This document shows, piece by piece, positions 47,601 to 62,600 of a DNA stretch of 64,000 bases. A program made the position numbers and the translations under genes. The DNA is from Triplophysa rosa. Lineage: Eukaryota > Chordata > Actinopteri > Cypriniformes > Nemacheilidae. The first letter of the stretch is position 1. Each line of letters starts with the position of its first letter. The notes under the pieces are model-generated. The model searched no databases. It worked only from the letters and a program-made list of their open reading frames with translations, and was not told the DNA's origin. Location of the stretch: assembly GCF_024868665.1 (NCBI RefSeq), contig NC_079892.1, forward strand, positions 8,196,251-8,260,250, given 5' to 3'.

Positions 47601-50600
47601 ATGCTCCTGTATTCGAGAAGGACGAAATGTATATTCACGTGGAGGAAAACAGCGCAGTGGGCTCAACTCTGGCCCGTGTAAGTGCCACTGACCCAGATGA
47701 GGGCACCAACGCCCAGATCCTCTACCAGATTGTCGAGGGCAACATCCCTGAGGTCTTTCAGCTCGACATCTTTAGCGGAGATCTGATTGCTCTTATCGAC
47801 CTAGACTACGAGACCAAGATGGAGTTCGTAATAGTGGTCCAGGCCACCTCCGCTCCACTTGTCAGCCGAGCCACCGTACACGTCCTCCTAGTCGATGTCA
47901 ACGACAACGACCCCTTGCTGCAAGATTTTGAGATCATTTTCAACAACTACATCACCAATAAGTCCAGCAGCTTTCCCATGGGAGTCATCGGGAAGGTTCC
48001 TGCACGGGACCCAGATGTCTCTGATAAGCTCCTCTACAAGTTTGTTGAGGGAAATGAGCTTGGCCTGCTGATTCTCAACCAAGATACAGGGGAACTCAAG
48101 CTGAGCAAGGACCTGGATACCAACAGGCCTCTTGAGGCCACGATGAGGGTAACAGTTTCAGGTGAGACACTTTTTAATGATGACACATGGATATTTCACC
48201 CAAAAATAAAACTTCTTTCATTTACTCACCTCATGTTATTACAAACCTGTGTGACTTTCTTTCTTCTGCAAAACACAAAAGATATTTTGAAGAACGTTGG
48301 TAACCAAACAACATTGGCCCCCATTGACTTCCATTGTATGAACACAACAACTGAAACATTTCTCTAAATATCTTCTTTAACATTGCACAGAACAAAGAAA
48401 GTCAAACAGGTTTTGAGGAACAAGAATGTGAATAAATGATGACAGAATACATTTTTAGGTGAACTATCCCTTTAAGCCATTTCCAAAATCTACTTGTTGT
48501 TATTCAAATGTGTTTTCTTCAGAGATGAAGCAGTTTCTTCATCTTTGAATTTATTTTTATAGCCTCGCTGTCTCTCTGCTTTTGCACATTTGTTGACGCT
48601 CCCTATCGAGTGTTTCCCTGGCAACAATTTTCACGCTTAAGCTGATTTAACTGAAGACATTTTAAGACATTTCGTAGTTGTTTGCAGTATGTTTCTCAAT
48701 AAATGTAATATTTTGAATGCCATCTTAAGGATTGCTTGAAAGTTTTACTGCCACAGATATGTGACTTGAGGTTAACAGAAGCAATTACTTTTACTGACAA
48801 ACCAAATTTTGTCAGTAAAACTAATGGCTTCTGTTAACCTCAAGTCAACAAGTTCAGTAACATATACCCACTTTAACAAAAATCATGTAGTAACATGAAC
48901 ACAAGTTAATGAACCTTTCTCTTTTGAGGAAATCAAACCTCTTACCTGTCAGGGCTGTTAGTTTCATGTACATTTTCCCAGGAGCCAAGCTTAACTGGAT
49001 GTCCTGCTCATTAGACAGTGACTGATCTTGTGTCAAAATGGGCTCAACTTGACGTGTGATTTTCGGGTTAGTCTTTATTCACAGTCCCCAAGCTGTAACA
49101 TGCCTCTTGGTTAATAAAAAAAAATGAAGCGAAAACGCTAAAATAACGTTCATCATGTTACATGTTTCAACAGGATATCACGTGATGTCGGGATTAGAGC
49201 TGTCCATTGACGGATGGCTTTTCAGAGATTTACAGTGATAAAACTTGTTTGCCTCAAATAGAGTGTCACAATTGACAAGGAAATGTTGGGGATTAATTAA
49301 AGATCCTTTAAAACTCATGCGTAGGCCGATACAGGTAGAGATTGTTTGGTGCTGTTTTGATGTTTATTGGTTTTCAAAGTAGAAGATCTGCTCCATTATC
49401 TCAGACGGTTAGAAGGGAGGGTCCCTTTTTCATGTGTTTCTAGTGAGTTTTCATACACACTGACATTGTATTTGACTCTGAAAAATGAAATGTGCTGCCA
49501 AGAGCCACATCACAGGAGAGGGAGGACAAACATTCCAAAAAAATTGTTTTGACTTTTTTTTGTCTGTGGAACACAAAAGAAGATATTTTGAGAAATGTCT
49601 CAGTGGTTTTCTGTTCATACAATGGAAGTCAAAGGGGTCCAATGTTTTTTGTTTACCAACGCTCTTTAAAAAATCATCTTCTGTGTTGTGCAGAAGAAAG
49701 TAAGTCATACAGGTTTGAATTGACATGAGGGTGAAAAATGATGTAAGATTTTTTATTTTTGAGGTGAACCATCCTTTAAAGCCTTTAATGTCTCCGAATT
49801 TGTATAGCATCTGTACATTTGCGATTGTCTATTTCTCAGTGATTTTATTCTTACCTGAGACAGTAATGTGGCTGTTTATACATAACGCACCCTTTCTAGT
49901 GCTATTTACCTATCACACATCACTCTCCATCACTAAACTTGACTCCAGGGGTGCATTCTTTTCATAACATCACACAGAGATAACTTCATAAGCCTTATTT
50001 AGAATTCCATTTGACTTTAAGTCATAATTTGATGCCTGATTTTAGTTAGTGTGTTGCTAGAAAAAGACCATCTGTGCTTAATTCTTCAGCGGAACTTTTG
50101 ATCTATGGCTTTATGTCAATGGGTTCCTCTCATAGTCTATCATCTTTATCTTCTGAACCGCTACAATTTTATTCATCCCCTCTAAGTGAAATCTCATGCA
50201 GTCTCGACCGTGTTTCTCCCAGTAATGGCATTGCATATTTCTTCATCCTTACCTTTTCCACATTTTAAATCATGTCTGGCATGGCATCATTATCTCAGCT
50301 TTTATCTCAGAGCATCTACTTTGAACCATGCAAGGAATGGTTTTCCATTAGAAAAGCCCTGATAAGGCGTAACAGTCACCTGCAGGTCATCTAATGCAAA
50401 CCCTCTAACGTTCACCACCGAAGAGAAGTTACGCAAGCTGATCTCCTTCCATATCCATTGGTAATGCAACTGACGCATTCCATTAGGGTTCCCTCACGGG
50501 TGTCCTCTAAGACTGGGAAAGAGTTTTGAAAAGCTCTGGCTCTCTGCCGCCGTTGCCATGGCGAACGGGGGAGCATTGTGGAGCTCTTACGCGTTTCGTG

Positions 50601-53600
50601 GCAAGCCGGGGGTTGAAGCACGGGCTCTTTTGTGAAGTGGGGTGAGAAGCGGGCGAGAGGGGGTGAAACGTGGGGGGCTTTTTAAATGTGAGGAGGGGAC
50701 AGACATTGTTCACATGCAGATTTCCGTCACTGAAAACAAAGCTGTTTGTGTGTTGAGTTTAAGTTGGACATTTTTTTGTCACTTGCTCTGGTGAAACAGC
50801 AGAGATTTGACTTCGATCTGACGGTAAAGGCAAAACTTGTCACTTGTGCACAGCTTGTTGTGACAAGTGTTCCAGCATTGTTTTGACAATATTCCCGATC
50901 ACATTTTGATAGATTTTTTTAGTACAAGACATTGTGTGGTAATGATTGCAGAGTTGAGTTACTCATAAATGAGACTTAGCTACCATTATTCAAGAGCTGT
51001 TCTTAATTTTCAGACACAAGCCGTTGCCATTGGACACCAACGACTGTTTAACAAAGACTCAGGAATGAGCATGAAGGTTTTTCTCTAGCGTGCATGAGTA
51101 CAAAGGGCATATTTGGCATTATCTTCTCTAGACCCAAAGCCTTGCTTCTGAATTCTTAGCCTAAGACCTTAAATACAATGAAACGATGCAATTCAGGCCA
51201 GTAAAGCTTTGAAAGAGAAATTCTTAGATGTTGAAAATTACGACAGCATGAGAATAGAAATCAAGGTCATACCAGGTTTCCTAAGCATACAGTTATATTC
51301 GCTATATTTATCTAAATGTTAAATAAATGAGTAGGTAAATAACTGAACAGAAAAGAAGTATATTAAGAAGTATAAAGAAGAATATTGATGTAGACAAGAA
51401 AAAATATATATATTAAATTACTTCTGAAATGTATTTAATCCATTCTTAATTAATTAAATATTGTTATAATTTATTATATTACGTTCAGTTATATTTTATT
51501 ACGTAGTGTCTATTTACACTGAGTACAAATAGCCCGCCTTGTTGGCGGAGACTATTTACACTAGCTCCGCCCACCAGTATGTGATTTGAATAGAGAAAGT
51601 GTAAGATTGACGGCATTTCAAACAGCGACTCGAGTGGCATAAAGTGTAAAATGGGAGACAGGGGTTCTAATCCCGCTGAAAACCTTCTTTAACCTTTTTT
51701 ATTACTTTACAGATCATAAAGGCATTTGTTTTCAATAAAATTGATTTAAGACTTTAAATTCATTTTTATTCATAAACTTTAGGTTTAGGGTAAGGTTAGG
51801 GGTAGGTATAGGGCTTTAATATCTCAATAAGTTGCCATCATTTTAATAATTTTTATAAATATAATGATTTACTGTCTGTTATTATTGCATAATGTTTAAT
51901 GCACAACAATACTGAGGTGCAAATAGTAACGTTATCTGCCACTATTTATAAGTAAAAAACATCTAACTACTATTTCTACTTAATCCAAAGAAAATAGGCC
52001 CTACAGCTATTTATGTGTTAGTGTAAATCACTAAGAAATGCTGCTATTTTCACTTAGTGTAAACAGAACTTACTACTATTTAAACTTAGTGTAAATAGCA
52101 TCTGTCGCTATTTTCACTTAGTGTAAATAGCCGCTGCCATTTTATTATTAATATTATAGTATTTTTTTATAAAAAAATATTATTTATTACAATTATTTTA
52201 TATATTTTATATTTGCCCCTTGCTCTGTAGATTTAACTCGGTCCCTGACACAAATCTATATGCAAATTTTTGACTTAAAAATGAAGATGCACCAATACTA
52301 AATTTCTCCACTAATACAGATTGGTGCATCTCTACTTAAAAACCGAATAAATCACATGGCTGTGAAACAACACAAAGTTAAATCAAGTTAACATTACTTT
52401 CATTTTTAGGTGAATTGAGCTATTTTTATATTATACCCCGAACCCAAGCTGCTGCTTGCCACATTCATGTTCACCTAAGCAATCCGTTGCTGAGTACAAA
52501 TGCAGTGATACTCTATGTCCATATTACTGCTCTTGCAAATGTACTGTAGGCTTTTAAACTCAGGCTAAGTCTTTGCGGTATCAATACTTTACTTTAACGC
52601 TTAAGATTGTTCAATAACCCCCATCACCGAGGCATAACCTTCTGGAAGCACTTCCATGTGTCTCTCAGCCCCAGCGAGGTTAATGGCAAAACCCATGAAA
52701 TCCACACCTCTTGTCGCAAAGGCTCTATTTCACAGCGATCCCCCTTCTGGTTTATGTCTGCGCTTAGAGGGATCAAAGCAGTGCTGTCACACATGATGTT
52801 AGCAATAATCACAACAGATTCACGAGCGCCGGCTGAGGTGTGGTCTCCATTATCAGGCACTTACTTCCATGTAAGAAGCTTCTCCCCGCAGAGCGCAACG
52901 TACCACATTCCACACAAGCCGTGCCAGAGCAAAAGCTTTTAATGGGCCTTAGGAAGGAATGCAGAACTGAAGGGAGGATAGTCGTGAGAGGGAGAAACAT
53001 CCAAGTTACAAACAATCCATCAAAGAAAACTATTTGAGCTAAGAGCTGATGATGTTAGTCATGGTGATCTTTGACCTGTGTTGTGTAGATCATTTGTCTG
53101 AATGAGTTCAGGGTTTGATTTAATTTTTTTAGTCTCATCACAAATTTAGTTAATTTCACAAATGCTGTTGATAGCCCTTATGTTGTATTCATATTCAACA
53201 TCCCTTGAAACTCATAAGCACTAGTATTTGGTGTATAAACATAGAATAGTAACTTATCAGATTTCAAGACTATTTAAAATATTTGTAGGGATATTTTTTA
53301 TTAGAGGGCTTAGCCAGTTCATCTTTTTGTAATGAGGGATTTTTCAGAGGGGCACAGGCTTGTCCTCATTGCCCTGTGCACCCACTAGCTCCTCTCTCAA
53401 CTGGGCAGCGGGCACCAGTTGGCTTGATTTTGCACATATTTAGGTCATCCATCAGCCGCATAGTTGCCCTGGGCATTGCCTGTGAAGCAGGACATGTGTC
53501 TTGGCGTTAACTAACTGATGCTTTTGCATAGAGCTTGGCAACTTTGTCAGTCTCTTTTACAGTTGTGCCAACCATCTGCCAATCAGCTGTGTGAGTCAAT

Positions 53601-56600
53601 GTTCCCACATGCTTCTGAGGGAGCGTTTTAGGATGGACGAATAAAGGGAGACAAATACGTCTAATGTCTTTTGTATTGTTGCATTTTTATATTCTTTATC
53701 CAAAGCACTCTATATTTAAAGGGATAGTTCACCCCAAAATACAGTTCTGGAATGCACCTATCTATGACGTCATTGATAGGTTGAACACCGCCTCCACAGA
53801 AGAATATCAACAACTACTTCTCTAGCCCCACCCACTGGTTCGCGCATGACAGTACTGAAGTAACACAAGTTGCACGGAACCAGATAGCGAGCAAGCAATA
53901 AACATGTAGTTAAAGATCGCACAATATTGTGGAGTCAGTGCCTGGCTGTGGAAGAACACAGTCGCTGCATAGCCTTCCTTCGGATTCCAACATTAGTAAT
54001 GCGTGGTTGAAGTTTATTTTTTAAGAGGTTCCAGCTCACGTGGGTAAAACATTATCGCGGATTCCTTTGTGAACAAGGCACAGGTTGATGATGGATTTGC
54101 GGAGAGACTAAAATTAAAAAGCAGTGCTGTGCCGTCAATATTGGATCCGATAGGAGTGGCGCAGCAATCTTATGTACAACATAAGAGTACAACATTTTTG
54201 TACTATGCGTCACTATAGCTTTGTTAGAGATCGCTTGACATGCCCTGAGCCCTATTCGCACGGGATTAGTGTTACCTGGAGACCTCTAGTCATTTGTAAT
54301 ACTTCGTGTTACAATCCGTGCGAATCGGCCATGTCTGTAATTTGTAAAGTAAAAATTCCCCCACAAATGACCTACCATATTTTGACGAACACCGAGGTCC
54401 TGTGATAATACTAATCCTGTGCGAATGGTGCTAATGTGTAACCTAACGTTACGTGTCTAACCAAATTCACAGAAGGCTCCAACTAAGTTTACTACGCAAA
54501 CTGCTATCCAATCATAGCAGCGGGTGTTTAATTCAAAGTCTTCATGGCAGAACGCCCATTAAAACTGATCGTTTGTCAAGCCGGCCTCAAAACCCGGGTA
54601 GAAAATAGCCTATTACTTATTGATTTTGATGTTTTTGAATGTAAAAACCACGCAAACGTCATAAGTAGACCAACATCCAACAGTATAAAACAATAAACAA
54701 GCCCAGTTCATCACACCTTTTATTCATGCCTTTTACATGTGAGTTTGTAACCACTAACCAGGCATGTTGAAGATAGCTTTTAGGTTAGTAATTTCGTGTT
54801 CAAAACTGTCCTCTTATTTTACCCAGATTTGCAATAGTGTCAGGTGCAATTTCATGGAAAATATCAGTTTGACCTCATTTGGCTTTAAAGGGACAGTTCA
54901 CCCAAAATGAAAATTCTGTCATCATTTACTCACCCCTTGTCATTTCAAACCTGTTTGACTTTCTTCCGCAGAACACCAAAGAAGATATTTTGAAGAATGT
55001 TGCTAACCCGCACCCATTCACTTTGGTTTTGTGTCCATACAATAGAAGGGAATGGGTATCAGCACTATTCGGTTACTAACTTTCCTTAAAATGTCTTCTT
55101 TTGTGTCCTGCGGAAGATTGAAAGTCATACAGGGTTGAAATCGAAGAATTTTCATTTTGGGTGAACTATCCCTTTAATGCACAAAGTATGTAAAGCAACC
55201 TGCAATTTTTTTTTAACAGACATGGTGATGGAGCAAAGGTGATGCAGCTTAAATTCATGCATAAAAAGATTAATGACAACCTCAGTGAAGATTTTTGTTT
55301 GTTTTTATTGCTGTGACGTAATGTCAAACTTATTTTTCACACATTTTTCAAAGAGATTTTTAGACTTGAAAAGATACTGTAGATGTCCACTGTAGTGACC
55401 TCAATGCATTAAAGGGTTAACAATAACCTTTAAAATTCCCACTTTTTGTCAGTAGGCCTATGTTTATTTTTCATAAGGTGTTCTCATTGCATTGGACGTT
55501 TGGCATTTTACCTCAGAATTACAAAGTAGTGAAGTTGTTCTGTGCGTTAGCATTCAGTCTCAGATTGTTGAGGGTTAAAAAAGTAAACTGGATGGGAAAC
55601 TTTGTCTTTACACAGGCTTTTAAACACTGTCACAGCTCAGCGGCCATGCATGTAAAGAAGTTTTCAAGCAAAAGTGTGAAGATTTTTAGATCGTTTACAT
55701 AAGTCTGACAATGTCTTCTAGTGGTTTTGAGGGATTTACTGTTACTTCCTATTTTATCTTGTAGCTATCTTTGGAGTCTTATCATAAATCAAGATTTGCA
55801 CAAACTGCCTGTGCTAAGATGTTGTTTGGTAAAGATTTAAAGTGCATCAATCGATTTGCAAACAATAAATTGTCATAGTGTTTGTTTTGCTTTAGCAGCA
55901 GTTTTTTGTAAGAGATTCAACAGAGAGGAAAACAGAGAGTGACTTAATGCATTTCAGAGTGGCTGTAATGTAGGATTTTATTGCACACCTCATTAAAAAA
56001 GCAAGACTTACCGCAACATTACTGCCCTCAGCGGAGTGTAGTCGGGGTCAGACTGTTCTTATGGAATGACTTTGCAAATTGTGCAAATTGTTCAACGATT
56101 TAATGGGATTATTCAGCATTATTAACACAATGAAGCAGCCTGTTGCACATGCACACACTGTTTGTGTTTATTAAATAAGATTTACCATTGTTTATACTCA
56201 CACGTGTTTATGTACGTACACTACCGGTCAAACTTATTATTTTCTTTCCTAAAATAATTTTTTTTCCCGAAAGAAACACTTTAGAATAGTAGTAAATGTA
56301 CTAAATAATTTAAATGGGAATTCCGTTATGACAAAAAATAATACAGTATATTAAAATAATATATTAAAATAATAAAATGTGTTTAATTAAAAATAATAAA
56401 TGAAAATTATTTTAGTTTGACAGCTATCTTTGGCATTTTATCATCCTGATTTTTAAGGGCTCACCTGGGGATTTAAAACTTAATTTAAGGAGTTTTTAAT
56501 TTATTCTGGCCTCTTACTGGCTGATTTTTTTCTTCATTAGTCATTCCAACTCATCCAAAACGAAAACTTTAAAATAACATTTTGATGTGGGAATGAAAGA

Positions 56601-59600
56601 AATTATAATATTTTTGTCTACAAAACTTCAAAAGGTTTGAGTAAATATATTAAAGCATACATTAAGATAAAAACATTTGATCAGTAGTGCACGTATATGT
56701 ATATATATTGTATGTTTTTACTGTATGTACAGGTATATGACATGTAGAGAAGTAAAACAATTTTTTTTACAAAACATTTTGCTAAATTTTGCAATATTTT
56801 CAAATATTGTGCTTGTGCAATGTGCATGAAGAAGTTACAATAAAATGAATGTGTATGCATGTATCTGAGCTTGTAAACACACTTGTGCGTGCATGTGTTT
56901 ACATGTGTATGCAGAGAGAGAGATTTGGTTGTGTCTGCGACTGCGTGTCTGGTTTAGTTGACATAATGTGAAAAGGCAGTTTAACAGAGTAGAAACTTGT
57001 CTTCATTGTCTTGCAATTATAGCTCTCTCCATTCACATGATCGCGGGTCCTTTACACAAGAATACACTGGACCTTGAACAATGAGTGTGAGACAATAAGA
57101 CAAAGAAACTCTGACGCAGAGGCCAGATGTACAACACAGCTCTCATTTGCTTTTTACCTTTTATAAAGCTATTAGACTAACAGAAGATGTGTTAGTGCAT
57201 ATACTGTATATGTGTTTCTAGTTAGTGTGTTAGAGATATTTGACCCAAAAATTAAAGAAGATATTTTGAGAAATGTCTCAGTGGTTTTGCGTCCATACAG
57301 TGTAAGTCGATGAGAGTTGTTTGGTAGCGACATGAATCCCTCAATGTAACTTTGTGTCTTCTCAGATGGACTTCACCAGGTCTCGGCCCTCTGTACCCTA
57401 CGTATGACCATCATCACAGACGACATGCTGACCAACAGCATCACCGTACGTCTGGAGAACATGTCTCAAGAGCGTTTCCTCTCCCGTCTGCTCTCACTCT
57501 TTACCGAAGGCGTAGCCGCCGTCCTCTCCACCAGCCCTGACGGCGTCTTCATCTTTAACGTTCAGAATGACACGGATGTTACCGGCAGCATCCTTAATGT
57601 TACTTTCTCAGCTCTGCTTCCCGGAGGAAGCCCTGGACGATATTACCCATCAGAGGAGCTGCAGGAGCAACTGTATCTGAACCGCACTCTGTTGACCCTA
57701 ATAACATCTCAGAATGTCCTGCCGTTCGACGATAACATCTGTCTGCGCGAGCCCTGCGAGAACTACATGAAGTGCGTGGCCGTCCTGAAGTTTGACAGTA
57801 CGGCTCCTTTTATTGCATCCAATACGGTTCTTTTCAGGCCCATCCATCCCGTAAACGGATTGCGGTGTCGATGTCCGGACGGTTTTACGGGTGATTACTG
57901 TGAGATGGAGGTGGACCTCTGTTACTCCGGGCCGTGTCAGAATAACGGGAAGTGCCGCAGCCGAGAGGGGGGATACACCTGTGAGTGCCCACAAGATTTC
58001 ACAGGTTAGTCAGTATATCTGTTTTGCACTTTGTTTTACTCTCACAAATGTATGACTTAAGATTCATAGGCTCATTATATTATCATTAAAGGAAAAGTTC
58101 ATCTCAAAATCTTTTTACTCACCCACATGATCTTCAACATGTTTTAAGACCTCTCGGCGTCTTCTGAACACAAATACAGATATTTTAGGTGACATCCGAG
58201 AGATGTCCAGCTCTCCTCATAGACATTATGGTTCTAGTTGTTGTCAAGGTCCAGAAAACTTCTAAAGACAACGTTAAATTGGTCCATTCGCTCATATTGG
58301 CTCAGTTCAGTTTTTTTGAAGCGACGACAAAACTTTGTGCAAAAAACAAAACAAAATAACGACTTTAATCTATATATTTTCCTCTGTCTTGTCAGTGTAT
58401 AGTGCGCGTTCACGAGAGCACTTCGACGCATATCTTTATTTGTGTTCTGAAGACGATGAACTTTTCCTTTAAAGTCTTCCAAAAGTCTCACCATCTAATC
58501 TCTGATGTTTTGATATAAAGACACATAAATCCAGTTGCCTAGAAAATCAGGTGCATGACTTAAGGCATTGTTTATGTACACATCTGCACACCTACATTTA
58601 ATATATTAATACCTGCATTTTAAAGTGGGTTTGAGAAATCTATAACCCTAAGTATAAGTGACACTTACGAAGCACAACTATTATCAGTGTTTTGTACAAA
58701 TAGTTGACTCCAAATTGGTGGCAAATTGTCATCTTCTCATGATCCTCATCCTTTTGGGGTCTGTCAAAGTTTGAATGGGGATCCACTTTTGTGGTAAGAC
58801 ATGACCTTGTGCAAATTGACAAATGGATTGATAGCCCGAGTCTCGCTTCAGTCCTAAGGTTCAAAGTTCCCCGCTCTTGATCACTCACTTTGACAGCTTC
58901 TGTCTCTCTGTGAGCTCGTGTTTCTCAACTACAGTAAAGTTGTAGTGAACCTCTGCCCTCTCGAGCCCTCAGGTAGCATGTGGTCATAACTAGAGGTGTT
59001 GACAGTGGCCTCTGTAGTAGCTCTCATGAGTTTCTCTCATTACACAGTAATGTATCCCTGTAATTCCTCCAAAATGAGGGATTATCTGACCAACATTTGG
59101 ATCATTACCTCTTTGGAACCTCTTTTGTGTGTGTCTGCAGACATAGTTCCTCTGGGCCCAGATCTTGTCAAGGTAATGGCAGGAATACAATAGCGTGCAC
59201 ACCGAGCTGGCGTAGAATCAGACATACTGGATTACATGTGCAACAAGGAAAAGTCCTGCAAGCAAACCTCAGATGTTTGTTCTGAGGCCACTGCATTTGT
59301 CATACTGCATGGATTTTGGGGGTGATTGTTATCCACTTGTTTCTTTTCTTATTGCGTTCTTTACATTCCCTTTGTCCTGTACTGTGTGGATTTAGCTTTT
59401 TTGGCCATCTGAGGTTTAAGCACACGACAGTTACAGCTATTTATGCACACAGGTACAAATATAAGACAAAAGAATCTCAAATTCGAGAAAAAATTGGCTT
59501 GGCTGAGTATTGGTTTAGGTCTACTTGTACAAATGAATCTGAATGTTGCTGATGTATATTATGTAAATGAAACAATAACCACATTTGGTGTCAAATTTAT

Positions 59601-62600
59601 TCTCAAATATTTATTTAGAAGTTAATCTTAGAGTTTGACTGGAATTCCTGTTTTATGACCTGCATAGTTTGCTGCAATAAAATAATATAACATAATAATC
59701 ATTAAAAATGATAAAACATTTAAATAAATGTTAATAAATAAAAAATAATACCACATTTATATTCATGATTAATATCGAAAGAAAATATTAAGAATTATTC
59801 ATGGACGATACCTTTTCTAAATTTACCCACCATTGAGAAATCCTGGACCCTGTAAACACAAAAACTACATTGAGAACATAATCAGGTTAATTAGATTTTT
59901 ATTAACTCTGACTTGATTTACTTTTATAGTTATTTTAGCATCATTAAGCAAAGCTATTTGTTCGTCTTTTGTTTTATCCTGAATTTCATCAAATAAAATG
60001 CTCATAAAACAATTTCACAATCAGTTGCAAACATAAATTAAATCACATCAACCTCTGGCAAACATCAACCTGTGATGTCTGAATTATGTCACTTTTGCTA
60101 ACGGCATCTTGTAACATCGAGCTGTCTTCAGTTAACCACAGATCTCATGTCCCCCTGCAAGACTAGTGGAGCGTAACAGGTGTCTTACAGACCACCAGGA
60201 CGTCCTCATTGTTCTCTTGTTGCTTAGCTGTGGTTCTGTTGCTTTAGAGTTTGAACAAAGGCTAGTCGGGGTCAATGAACACAGCGGCCCGCCTGGACTC
60301 AGGACACGCTGCTCAATCTATAAGCCTTCTCGTTTGGACAGTACTGTGGGCTTTTGTCCTGTTGGAACTAAAACTAAGCTCACTCGAGTGATTGGGTTGA
60401 GAGGTTGCGTTGAGGAAACAAGTTTTCGATTGTTATCTGAAATTTAATTCTGCAGCTAAATTGCGCTTGTCATTAATATGTGCCAATGGAAGTATGGAAT
60501 GTTCTGGTTTGTCTTCTAGTGCTGATTACATTTTAAAGTTTGCTTTAGAATTTTACTAGTTAGCCTTTTATTAATTTTTTAAGGGCTTTAGAGATATCTT
60601 TGAGGTTTAAAGGCTTATATTATAAAAGAAATGACAGAACACATTTTACTGCAGATTATTCTGGCAAAAAGTTTAAAATTGTGCTATTTGTTCATTTTTG
60701 TAAGCAGTATTACAGTGTACTGTAGCATTTTCCAAATTTCTATATCAGTAATGTGTTTAAGTTTAAAACAAAACCTGAAGATGAATGAATGAAAAATAAT
60801 ACAATTAAATAAATTTAAATAAAATAAAATCTAAAAACAGTAAAATAAAATAAATTACATTTAAATATAAAAATAAATCTAAATTGCAAATATTGAAATC
60901 AAATAAAATCTAAATAAAATAAAATTTACTCAAACTGAATTTTATAGGGTCAAGAATTTAAGATTTAAATAGCAGCTCATATATTTCTGTTAAAATGCTT
61001 CCATGCTTACATACACCTCTCCAAAACCTTTTTTTAGCTGGAAAGTTCTAATTTGTGCTTTAAATGGTAGACCTACCAGAAAGTAATATTTTGTTGCTTA
61101 ATTGGTTGAACATTATGCTAGATACCCAAATGATTTGCTTAATAGGACTAGTTGTTATAATCCCACTGTTTCAGCACAGTTGAATTGCCCAAAAGGACAT
61201 TTCCCACGCCTTATGCAGGGGGAAGCAGTCAAGAATATGAATAGAGGAAAGGAGGTCTGAGGTTTCACTGGTTCGTAGGGTATGCATCCTCTGTGTTTGG
61301 CATAAATGATTATAGAAATATATAGCATACTTACCTTTCCTTGCCATTATCAGAGAGACAACTCATGAGTTGTGTTTCCCAATTTCATCACATTATCCTG
61401 AGTGAAAGATGCCTTTTGTATGGTTTCCAACAATGCGACACATCGTCAGATGTGCACCTCAGATTCATCTGGTGTTTCGGCCCTTTATCACAACACACCC
61501 TCAGCCAAGGGAGGCCCACCGCAGATTGATCAGAACTGGGTGTGTGTCGCATTGTTACAAGGTCATCTGGCAGAAGCTATCACTGCAGCTCAAAGGCACC
61601 ACAGTCGTTACCCGCCGGCCCTGAGAATCGAACCGGCAACCTTCTGGTCACAAGTCCGACTCTCTAACCATGACTACCCAAACCGTTAATGCGCGCTCAG
61701 TGCCCCTGGTCCCGTATGGCATAACATTACAAGACATTACCAAAATCAACGCAACCATACGCGCCAACCCATTGGCTAAGGCTGTTATAGCCCCACTGGC
61801 TCCGTTAATGCAAGCTCAGTGCCCCCGGTCCCTTATGGCATAACAATACAACACACAACACGATTTTATTCCGTGGTCACTCGGCAGCCCATATTGCGTC
61901 CTTCCGTTTCAACCACAGCCAGTGGCTGCTTCTGTCAGCGACAGTGGCAAGTTCTTTGACTACTGTCCGTTGGGCCTGTCCTCTGATCCCTACTTCCTTA
62001 AGCAGCCTTGTAGTGGAATTGGAAACAAAGCCCCTGCAGCCCACTTCCACCGGGAACACTTTCGCTGTCCATCCCCGATATTCAGCCTCCACTGCCAAGT
62101 TGCCATACTGGAGATTCTTTCTTTCAAATGCTTTGTTAATGGCCTCTTCCCAAGGTTCAGTCAACTCAACTATGAGGACTGTCCTACTGGAGCTGAACCC
62201 CAGAAACATGTCCGGCCGCAGGTTGGTCACTGCGATTTCCAAGGGGAAAGTAAGTCTGTGGTTTAAATCAACTCGCATTTCCCAATCCCTGGCTATACTC
62301 AGCAGAACTGAATCTGGGGTTAAGGGCTTGGCCCGCGGTTTCTGCCCCTCCCGAATAAAGGGTTGCCTGTTTAGCAAGTTAGTCTTGGCGTTTTGGGGGA
62401 TTGCATTTGCTGCCACTCTCTTGGTCTCTACTGCTGCAGCCAAGCACTTTAGTACTTGATTGTGGCGCCATGTGTATCTCCCCTCCGTCAAGCTCTTCTT
62501 ACAACCCACAAGAATATGTTTGAGGTTTGCTGGAGCTGCACATAGGTGGCAGGCTGGATCCTGTCCATACCAAAGATGCAGATTTGTTGGTGAGGGCAGG

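Noticed and set aside
61620..61685. Possible tRNA gene on the minus strand
   Set aside because: A and B boxes are present, but the cloverleaf arms do not pair and a SINE body follows.
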